Origin: Achromobacter spanius
Lineage (GTDB): Bacteria; Pseudomonadota; Gammaproteobacteria; Burkholderiales; Burkholderiaceae_B
DNA: 64,000 nucleotides
NCBI RefSeq assembly: GCF_003994415.1
Contig: NZ_CP034689.1
Span: forward strand, 5,208,001 to 5,272,000
Direction of reading: 5' to 3'
Positions 35,646 through 43,771 of the stretch are shown here, piece after piece. Numbering within the stretch: the first letter of the stretch is position 1; each line of letters starts with the position of its first letter. The notes under the pieces were generated by a model. That model saw nothing but the letters and a program-made list of their open reading frames with translations. It searched no databases and was not told the origin of the DNA. Position numbers and translations under genes: made by a program.

Positions 35646-36134
35646 ATGCCTTCTTCCCCTCCTTCCCTGAGCCACCTTGACGAAGCCGGCCAGGTGCGCA
35701 TGGTCGATGTCATCGCCAAATCGGACACCGAGCGCGTGGCCATCGCCGTGGCCAGCGTGCGCATGAACGCCGTGGCCTACGGCCTGTTGACGCAGCCGGG
35801 CCAAGGCAAGGGCGAAGTGCTCAACACGGCGCGCGTGGCCGCCGTGCTGGCCGCCAAGCGCTGCGCGGAGCTGATCCCGCTTTGCCACAGCCTGCCGCTG
35901 GCGTTCGTGGGGGTCGACTTCGCGCTGGACGACGCCGCGCATCGCATCGACATCCAGGCGACTTGCCGCACCAGCTACAAGACGGGCGTGGAAATGGAAG
36001 CCATGATGGCGTGCAGCGTGGCCGCGCTGACCATCTACGACATGTGCAAGGCCGCCGACAAAGGCATCGTGGTTGAACAAGTACGCCTTAAGTACAAGGC
36101 TGGAGGAAAAAGCGGTGAATGGCGCAACGATTAA
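35646..36134 (+). CDS. moaC: Cyclic pyranopterin monophosphate synthase
   Basis: 162 residues. With MoaA converts GTP to cyclic pyranopterin monophosphate, the first step of molybdopterin synthesis. The conserved AAKRCAELIPLCHSLPL and MEAMMACSVAALTIYDMCKA are present. Heads moaC-moaD-moaE-moaB-moeA; it overlaps moaD by 20 bp. Confidence 0.96.
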   Translation: MPSSPPSLSHLDEAGQVRMVDVIAKSDTERVAIAVASVRMNAVAYGLLTQPGQGKGEVLNTARVAAVLAAKRCAELIPLCHSLPLAFVGVDFALDDAAHRIDIQATCRTSYKTGVEMEAMMACSVAALTIYDMCKAADKGIVVEQVRLKYKAGGKSGEWRND

Positions 36135-36366
36135 TCTGCTGTACTTCGCCCGCGTGGCCGAACTGGTCGGCAAGCGCAGTGAAGACTGGCCGCTGGATGG
36201 CGAATCCACCGGCGCCCAATTGCTGGCCGCGCTGGGCGAACGGTATCCCCAACTGGCCCCGGCAGCGCGCTTGAAACTGGCCATCAACCAAACCCATTCC
36301 AAGCCGACGGCGCCGATCCGCCCGGGCGACGAAGTCGCTGTGTTCGAACCCGTCACCGGAGGTTGA
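36115..36366 (+). CDS. moaD: Molybdopterin synthase sulfur carrier subunit
   Basis: 83 residues from GTG 36115, 8 nt after GGAGG; the longer TTG start at 36073 has no such site. Ubiquitin-like fold ending in VTGG, the diglycine that is adenylated and thiocarboxylated before sulfur transfer. LYFARVAELVG and RPGDEVAVFEPVTGG are typical. Confidence 0.95.
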   Translation: MNGATINLLYFARVAELVGKRSEDWPLDGESTGAQLLAALGERYPQLAPAARLKLAINQTHSKPTAPIRPGDEVAVFEPVTGG

Positions 36367-36371
36367 ACGCC

Positions 36372-36854
36372 ATGATCAGCGTCCAGGAAGCCGATTTTGA
36401 CGCCGCCGCCCTGACGGCCGCGTTGCGCGAGAACGCCGGGTCCGGCGTGGGCGGCATCGTCACCTTCGTGGGCTATGTGCGCGACTACGCGCCCGATGCG
36501 CCCACCGACACGCTGTACCTCGAACACTATCCCGGCATGTGCGAGCGCGAGCTTGAAGCCATTGCCGAGACCGCCCGCCAGCGCTGGAAGCTGGACGGCA
36601 CGGTCATCGTGCACCGCGTGGGCGCGCTCTCGCGCAACGCGCAGATCGTATTCGTGGCGGCCGCCAGCGCGCACCGGGGCGACGCCTTCCGCGGCTGCGA
36701 ATACATCATCGACGCGCTGAAGACGCGTGCCCCCTTCTGGAAGCGCGAAACGCTGGCAGGCGGCCGTAGCTTCTGGGTAGAACAACGCCAGGCCGACCAG
36801 GACCGCACCGACGCCTGGGATGAAGACACCGCCCCTACCAAGGAACGTCCATGA
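36372..36854 (+). CDS. moaE: Molybdopterin synthase catalytic subunit
   Basis: 160 residues from ATG 36372. Forms the heterotetramer with MoaD and adds two sulfurs to cPMP. GGIVTFVGYVRD, LYLEHYPGMCE and the catalytic Lys region AFWKRE (APFWKRETL) are present. 5 bp after moaD; overlaps moaB by 4 bp. Confidence 0.95.
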   Translation: MISVQEADFDAAALTAALRENAGSGVGGIVTFVGYVRDYAPDAPTDTLYLEHYPGMCERELEAIAETARQRWKLDGTVIVHRVGALSRNAQIVFVAAASAHRGDAFRGCEYIIDALKTRAPFWKRETLAGGRSFWVEQRQADQDRTDAWDEDTAPTKERP

Positions 36855-37372
36855 GCGAAGAAATTCCCGTCTCGCTGGCCTGTGCCGTGCTGACGGTCAG
36901 CGACACCCGCAGCGCGGGCGACGACACCTCCGGCAACCTGCTGGCCCACAGCCTGGCGCATGCGGGCCACGAGTGCGTACGCCGCGACATCGTCCGCGAC
37001 GACATCTACCAGATCCGCCGCATCATCAGCGACTGGATCGCCGACCCCGAAGTGCAGGTCATCCTGACCACCGGCGGCACGGGCTTTTCGCATCGCGACC
37101 ATACGCCTGAAGCCATCCTGCCCCTGCTCGACCGCGAGATCCCCGGCTTTGGCGAACTGTTCCGCCAGATCTCCTACACCGAGATCGGCAGCTCCACGAT
37201 CCAGTCGCGCGCATTCGCGGGCTCGGCCAACCAGACGCTGATCTTCTGCCTGCCCGGTTCGAACAACGCCTGCGAAACGGCCTGGGCGCAGATCCTGCGC
37301 GAACAGCTCGACAGCAGGCACCGCCCGTGCAATTTCGCCTCGCATTTCAAGCCCCGGAAAGAAGACCACTGA
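36851..37372 (+). CDS. moaB: Molybdenum cofactor biosynthesis protein MoaB
   Basis: 173 residues, MogA/MoaB fold. Thought to adenylylate molybdopterin before metal insertion. LTVSDTRSAGDDTSGN and TTGGTGFSHRDHTPEA are the substrate-binding motifs. Start overlaps the end of moaE (ATGA). Confidence 0.94.
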   Translation: MSEEIPVSLACAVLTVSDTRSAGDDTSGNLLAHSLAHAGHECVRRDIVRDDIYQIRRIISDWIADPEVQVILTTGGTGFSHRDHTPEAILPLLDREIPGFGELFRQISYTEIGSSTIQSRAFAGSANQTLIFCLPGSNNACETAWAQILREQLDSRHRPCNFASHFKPRKEDH

Positions 37373-37375
37373 CCC

Positions 37376-38581
37376 ATGCTGGATTTCGATCACGCCCAAA
37401 CCCTATTGGCCAACGCCGCAACGCCGCTGCAACGCCGCGAAGAGATTGAACTGAACGAAGTCGCCGGCCGCGTGCTGGCGACCGATCTGCAAGCCACGGT
37501 AGACATTCCACCGGCCGACAACAGCGCCATGGACGGCTACGCGCTGCGCGTGGCCGACTGGCGCGCGGGCGCCCGCCTGCCCATCCAGCAGCGCTGCTAC
37601 GCGGGCGACGTGCCCGAACCGCTGAAGCCTGGGCACGCCATCCGCCTGTTTACCGGCAGCCTGATTCCCGATGGCGCGGACACCGTCGTCATGCAGGAAG
37701 ACGCCGTCGAAGCCGACAACCAGGTAGAGATCACACGCGCACCCGCCCCCGGCCAGCACATCCGCCGCCGCGGCGAAGACACGATGGCCGGCGCGCCCTT
37801 GCTGGCGGCAGGCGCCGTGCTGCAAGCCGCGCACGTGGCGCTGCTGGCCTCGCAGGGGCTGGCCACCGTACCGGTGATGGGCCGCCTGCGCGTGGGCATC
37901 CTGACCACCGGCGACGAACTGGTGCCGCCCGGCACGCCGCGCGCGCCCGAGCAGATCTACAACTCCAACGGCCCCATGCTTGCCGCCCTGACGCGCGGGC
38001 TGGGCGCCGTGCCCGTGCATGTGCTGCACGCGCGCGACACCGAAGAAGAACTGCTGGCCGCGTTCAAGACCCTGCTGGCCGATTGCGATCTGGTGTTGAG
38101 CGTGGGCGGGGTGTCGGTGGGCGAACGCGATCTGGTCAAGCCCGCCCTGGCGGCATTGGGCGGCGAGCTATCGCTGTGGAAGGTCCGCATGAAACCCGGC
38201 AAGCCGGTGGCGCTGGCCCAGATAGGCGGCAAGCCCGTGGTCAGCCTGCCGGGCAATCCGGTGTCGGCCTACGCGGTTTTCGCCATGCTGGTGTCGCCGC
38301 TGGTGCGGCGCATGCAAGGCCGCGAAGAAATCTTCCCGCCCGTCAACCTGTTGCCGCTGCGCACCGAGCATCCGCGCCAGGACGGACGCGAGGAGTTCCT
38401 GCGCGTGCAGCGCCGCGTGGCGAAAGACGGCACCGCCGAGCTCGTGCCCTATGGCCATCAAGGCTCGGGGGTGATCAGTTCCGTACCCTGGGCGACGGGG
38501 CTGGCGCGCTTGCCGGCCGACGTGCTGGTCAATGACGGCGACCGCGTGCCTTATTACGACATGCGGCACTGGCTGGTGTAG
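37376..38581 (+). CDS. moeA: Molybdopterin molybdenumtransferase
   Basis: 401 residues. Inserts molybdate into adenylylated molybdopterin. VDIPPADNSAMDGYALR, LTTGDELV, SVGGVSVGERD and the KPGKP/SLPGNPVSAY motifs are all present. 3 bp after moaB. It converges with mobA and the two stops overlap by 28 bp. Confidence 0.96.
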   Translation: MLDFDHAQTLLANAATPLQRREEIELNEVAGRVLATDLQATVDIPPADNSAMDGYALRVADWRAGARLPIQQRCYAGDVPEPLKPGHAIRLFTGSLIPDGADTVVMQEDAVEADNQVEITRAPAPGQHIRRRGEDTMAGAPLLAAGAVLQAAHVALLASQGLATVPVMGRLRVGILTTGDELVPPGTPRAPEQIYNSNGPMLAALTRGLGAVPVHVLHARDTEEELLAAFKTLLADCDLVLSVGGVSVGERDLVKPALAALGGELSLWKVRMKPGKPVALAQIGGKPVVSLPGNPVSAYAVFAMLVSPLVRRMQGREEIFPPVNLLPLRTEHPRQDGREEFLRVQRRVAKDGTAELVPYGHQGSGVISSVPWATGLARLPADVLVNDGDRVPYYDMRHWLV

Positions 38582-39187
38582 CGTTCAGCCACGGCCAGTT
38601 CTTCGGGCGTGTTCACGTTCATAAAGGCGTCTGGCGCGTCGTCAAAACACGCCGCCACGCCGCCCACGCGGGCCTGCCACACGCCCACCTTGCGGTCGCC
38701 CGCCTGCAAATAAGCACGCAGGTCGGGCAAGAGCGACGGGCGCAACGCCATGCAGGCGGCATGGCGTTGGCCGCCGGCCATCGCGTAGGCCAGTGGGGCC
38801 TGGGCGGAAACCGCCTCGGCAATCAGCCGCGTTGCAAGGTCATGGGGAAGAAAAGGCGTGTCGCACGGCACGGCAACTACCCAGTCGTCGTCAGCGTGTG
38901 ATGCTGCGACAAGCCCCGCCGCCAGCCCCACCAGTGGCCCCTGAAAGTCGCCCAGCGCGGGCGCGCCGTCCGCCACCACCGTTCCGTATTGCGCGTAATG
39001 CTCGGCATGCCGGTTGGCGCTGATGATCAGCCTGCCCACCTGCGGCGCCAGCCGGCGCGCCACATGCGCCACCATGGGTTCGCCGTTCAGCAAGACCAAC
39101 CCCTTGTCCTGATGGCCCATGCGTGCGCCCTGCCCGCCCGCCAGGATCAGCCCGACGATGCGCGCCGTGGATAACGGCAAAGACTGG

Positions 39188-39195
<8 letters not shown>
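38554..39195 (-). CDS. mobA: Molybdenum cofactor guanylyltransferase
   Basis: 213 residues. Attaches GMP to Mo-molybdopterin to make the MGD form needed by formate dehydrogenase. LILAGGQGARMGHQDKGLV is the nucleotide-binding signature, CDTPFLP the metal site. Overlaps the end of moaA by 8 bp. The MGD requirement of the nearby FdsA explains its place here. Confidence 0.95.
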
Positions 39196-40315
<1,120 letters not shown>

Positions 40316-40357
40316 GGGGCGATCATATATCGGCGGCCAGGGTCCGGGCGGCCCCGC

Positions 40358-41437
40358 CTACGCGAAAGCCTCTTCCAGGGTTTGTAAACGGCCGGTGTCC
40401 TGGGCGTCGTAGCCCACCAGTTGCCCTACGTAGCCCACGTAGTCGGCACTGCGCATGATGGACAGCAGGTCTTGCATGGCGGGCGTCTCCAGCGACGACT
40501 TGCGGATGGCGAAGAAGTAGCGTTCGCGCACCAGCGGAATGAAGTCCAGCCCGAACCGGCAGGCTGCCGTCTCTACCCCTACGCCCGTGTCCGCCATGCC
40601 GCTGGCAATGTGCGCGGCAATCGCCATGTGCGTGAATTCATTGGTTTCGTAGCCCTGGACCTCGCCAATGGACACCCCGGCGCGTTGCAGCATCAGCCCC
40701 ACCAGGTAGCGGGTGCTGGACCCGATCTGGCGGTTCACGAAGCGCACGTCCTGGCGCGCCAGATCGGCCATGCCACGGATCTGCTTCGGGTTGCCGGCGG
40801 TGACGAACAGGCCGGTATTGCGCACGGCCAGGTGAATCAGCAGGTAGTCGTCGGCGTGCAGCCACTGCGCGTAGCGCTCCATGATGGGCGATTCGAAATC
40901 GCCCAGCGGCACCTGAAACCCGGCCAGATCGCATTCATGGCGTTCCAAGGACGCCAACGCCTCGATCGCGGTGCGATAACGCAATTCCAGCCCCGGCTTG
41001 CGGTCGCCCATGTGCTGCATCAGCGACTCCACCGCGAAGCCGTGGCTGGCGTGCAGCCGCAGGTGCGGACCGGTTTCGGGCAGCAGCCGTTCCAGCTCTT
41101 CCTGCAATTCCGACGCCATGCTGTCCAGCGTGGGCATCAAGCGCGCCTCGATGCGGCGGTTGGCCCACAGCAGGCGCTGCGCGAAGGGCGACAGTTGCGT
41201 GCCCTGGCGCCGATTCGTGATCAGCAACTGCGTGCCGAAGGTGGTTTCGAAGCGGCGCAGCACGCCCCAGGCATGCCGGTACGACAGCCCGCAGGCCCGA
41301 CACGCGCCCGAGATATTGCCGGTGGCGTCAATCGCGGCCAGCAGCGCAAGCATGTCTTGCAAGGGCACGGGCGCCGTGTCGTCACCCCCGCCCAAGGTCC
41401 ATTGGGGCCGCAGACCGATTCGGAACTTATATGTCAT
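40358..41437 (-). CDS. ModE-like HTH regulator with a periplasmic-binding-protein-like domain
   Basis: 359 residues from ATG 41437 (a weaker upstream ATG exists at 41482). Winged HTH at about 25-105 (GNISGACRACGLSYRHAWGVLRRFE, as in ModE/LysR), then a PBP-like ligand domain (about 120-340) with TRYLVGLMLQRAG and HIASGMADTGVGVETAA, as in molybdate-binding proteins fused to regulators. It may sense molybdate or a formate-linked ligand. It sits divergent to the fds operon and upstream of moaA-mobA, so both are likely targets. A perfect palindrome lies in the shared intergenic region. Confidence 0.85.
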   Translation of the reverse strand: MTYKFRIGLRPQWTLGGGDDTAPVPLQDMLALLAAIDATGNISGACRACGLSYRHAWGVLRRFETTFGTQLLITNRRQGTQLSPFAQRLLWANRRIEARLMPTLDSMASELQEELERLLPETGPHLRLHASHGFAVESLMQHMGDRKPGLELRYRTAIEALASLERHECDLAGFQVPLGDFESPIMERYAQWLHADDYLLIHLAVRNTGLFVTAGNPKQIRGMADLARQDVRFVNRQIGSSTRYLVGLMLQRAGVSIGEVQGYETNEFTHMAIAAHIASGMADTGVGVETAACRFGLDFIPLVRERYFFAIRKSSLETPAMQDLLSIMRSADYVGYVGQLVGYDAQDTGRLQTLEEAFA

Positions 41438-41506
41438 TTCTTTCTTATTGAAGACAGTCAAGTACGTGGTTAGAGTACACAAATAACGCGGCAGCCGGGC
41501 TTTTAT

Positions 41507-41524
41507 TATGTTTTTAAAAACATA
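41507..41524. promoter_or_regulatory. 18-bp perfect palindrome in the fds/regulator intergenic region
   Basis: TATGTTTTTAAAAACATA. Very AT-rich in GC-rich surroundings and placed 70 bp from each start codon (41437 and 41596). Candidate operator for the divergent ModE-like regulator, though it does not match the E. coli ModE box closely. Confidence 0.55.
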
Positions 41525-41595
41525 TTAAATGCCCTCAGAGCCTGATCCGCACCACAGACCCCTGAACGGGGCCCGCAACATTGGAGGAGACCACC

Positions 41596-42176
41596 GTGCA
41601 ACAGCGCGAGGCAAAATCCGACCTGGCATCCAGCGGCGGCGCCCGCGGCGGCCCACTGGCGCTGGACGCCGCCCAGGCGTCCGCCACCCCCGCCATCGCC
41701 ACCACCGCGCGCATTCTTGCGCGGCTGAAAGACCTGCCCGGCCCCTGCTGCCGGTACTGCACGAGGTGCAGCACGAATTGGGCTGTATTCCGGCCGAGGC
41801 GGTGCAAACCATCGCCGAGGCCCTGAACCTGTCCCGCGCTGAAGTCCACGGCGTCATCACCTTCTACCCGCACTTTCGCAGCCAGCCGGCCGCGCGCCAT
41901 ACGCTGGAAGTCTGCCGCGCCGAAGCCTGTCAGGCCATGGGCGGCGAACCGCTGGCGGCGCATGCCCGCGCCCACCTGGGCTGCGACTTCCACGCCAGCA
42001 CGGCGGACGGCAATTTCACGCTGGAACCCGTTTACTGCCTGGGGCTGTGCGCCCAGTCGCCCGCCGTCATGATCGACGGCCAGCCGCATGCTCGTGTTAC
42101 CCCCGCCAAGCTGGACCGCTTGTTGGCGCGCACCTTGGACCGCACACCGGACCGCACACCGGAGGTCGCGCCATGA
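41596..42176 (+). pseudogene. fdsG: NAD-dependent formate dehydrogenase gamma subunit, frameshifted as read
   Basis: Start GTG 41596 with GGAGGA 7 nt upstream. The first frame reads VQQREAKSDLA ... ATTARILARLKDLPGP, then leaves register after the C4 run at 41742-41745. A +1 base (C5) would continue with LLPVLHEVQHELGCIPAEAV in the next frame, through the [2Fe-2S] cysteines (VCRAEACQAMG, YCLGLCAQSP), to the stop at 42176: 193 residues in total, the family length. Either a recent inactivating deletion or a base-calling error. FdsG is the NuoE-like electron-transfer subunit. An ATG frame from 41529 reaches the same end but its N-terminus is not FdsG-like. Overlaps fdsB by 4 bp. Confidence 0.85.
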
Positions 42177-43756
42177 GCGCCCCCGTCGTCATCTACGTGC
42201 CGCGCGACGCCGCGGCGCTGGCCATGGACGCCGATGCCGTGGCCCGTGAAATTGAGCGCATCGCTGATGAACGTGGCGTGGCCGTGCAAGTGGTGCGCAA
42301 CGGCTCGCGCGGGCTCTTGTGGCTGGAACCGCTGGTGGAAGTGGTCACGCACGATGGCCGCGTGGCCTACGGCCCCGTGGCGCCGGAAGACGTGGCCGAT
42401 TTGTTCGACGCCGCTTGGCTGAAGGACATCTCCACCCACCCCCTGTGCCTGGGCCTGACCGAAGACATCCCCTACCTGAAACACCAGGAACGCCTGACCT
42501 TCGCCCGCGTCGGCGTGATCGACCCCTTGTCCTTGCAGGACTACGCCGCGCACGGCGGCCTGGCCGGCTTGAAGCGGGCATTGGCGATGGAGCCGGCCGG
42601 CATCATTGACGAAGTGGTTACCTCGGGCTTGCGCGGACGCGGCGGCGCGGCGTTCCCGACCGGCATCAAATGGAAAACGGTGGCTGGCACGCCCAGCGAC
42701 CAGAAGTACATCGTTTGCAACGCCGACGAAGGCGACTCCGGCACGTTCGCCGACCGCCTGCTGATGGAAGGCGACCCCTACGTGCTGATCGAAGGCATGA
42801 CCATCGCCGGGCTGGCCGTGGGCGCAAGCTATGGCTACATCTACGTGCGTTCCGAATACCCGCACGCCATCGCCACGCTGGAGGCCGCCATTGCGCGCGC
42901 CCGCAGCGTGGGCTGGCTGGGCGCGGACGTGCACGGCAGTGGACGCCGCTTCGACCTGGAAGTGCGCAAGGGCGCGGGCGCCTACATCTGCGGCGAAGAA
43001 ACCTCGTTGCTGGAAAGTCTTGAGGGCAAGCGCGGCGTGGTGCGCGCCAAGCCGCCGCTGCCGGCCATCTCGGGCCTGTTCGGCAAACCCACCGTGATCA
43101 ACAACGTGATCTCGCTGGCTACCGTGCCCATCATCCTGGCCAAGGGCGCCACCTACTACCGCGATTACGGCGTGGGTCGTTCGCATGGGACGCTGCCCTT
43201 CCAGTTGGCGGGCAACCTGAAGCAAGGCGGGCTGGTGGAGAAGGCCTTCGGCCTGAGCCTGCGCGACCTGCTCTATGAATTCGGCGGCGGCAGCGCCTCG
43301 GGGCGGCCCCTCCGCGCCGTGCAGGTGGGCGGGCCGCTGGGCGCCTATCTGCCCGAATCGCAATGGGACGTACCGCTGGACTACGAGGCCTATATCCAGA
43401 TCTCGGCCATGATCGGCCACGGCGGGCTGGTGGCGTTTGACGACACCGTCGACATGGCGCGCATGGCACGCTACGCGATGGAATTCTGCGCCATTGAATC
43501 CTGCGGCAAATGCACGCCCTGCCGCATAGGTTCGACGCGCGGCGTCGAGACCATCGACAAGATCGCGGCGCCTGGGGCCGACGCCGGCCAGCGCGAACAG
43601 CAAGTACATCTGCTGCGCGATCTGTGCGACACGATGATGGGCGGTTCGCTGTGCGCGCTGGGGGGCATGGCGCCCTACCCCGTGCTGTCCGCGCTGAACC
43701 ACTTTCCGCAGGACTTCGGCATCGAGTCCTCGCAGTCTGCCGCGCACGCGGCCTGA
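42173..43756 (+). CDS. fdsB: NAD-dependent formate dehydrogenase beta subunit
   Basis: 527 residues from ATG 42173. NuoF-like flavoprotein: an N-terminal thioredoxin-like part (about 1-110), FMN/NADH-binding GLRGRGGAAFPTGIKW and ICGEETSLLESLEGKRG, and the [4Fe-4S] site ESCGKCTPCRIG with the fourth Cys in GGSLCALGG. Passes electrons from formate to NAD in the soluble cytoplasmic complex FdsGBAD. Confidence 0.95.
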   Translation: MSAPVVIYVPRDAAALAMDADAVAREIERIADERGVAVQVVRNGSRGLLWLEPLVEVVTHDGRVAYGPVAPEDVADLFDAAWLKDISTHPLCLGLTEDIPYLKHQERLTFARVGVIDPLSLQDYAAHGGLAGLKRALAMEPAGIIDEVVTSGLRGRGGAAFPTGIKWKTVAGTPSDQKYIVCNADEGDSGTFADRLLMEGDPYVLIEGMTIAGLAVGASYGYIYVRSEYPHAIATLEAAIARARSVGWLGADVHGSGRRFDLEVRKGAGAYICGEETSLLESLEGKRGVVRAKPPLPAISGLFGKPTVINNVISLATVPIILAKGATYYRDYGVGRSHGTLPFQLAGNLKQGGLVEKAFGLSLRDLLYEFGGGSASGRPLRAVQVGGPLGAYLPESQWDVPLDYEAYIQISAMIGHGGLVAFDDTVDMARMARYAMEFCAIESCGKCTPCRIGSTRGVETIDKIAAPGADAGQREQQVHLLRDLCDTMMGGSLCALGGMAPYPVLSALNHFPQDFGIESSQSAAHAA

Positions 43757-43771
43757 ACCCAAGAGGCGACC

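Noticed and set aside
41529..42176. fdsG as an intact 215-residue CDS starting at ATG 41529
   Set aside because: Its first ~70 residues are an Arg/His-rich shadow, while the real FdsG N-terminus with an RBS lies in another frame; a frameshift explains both.
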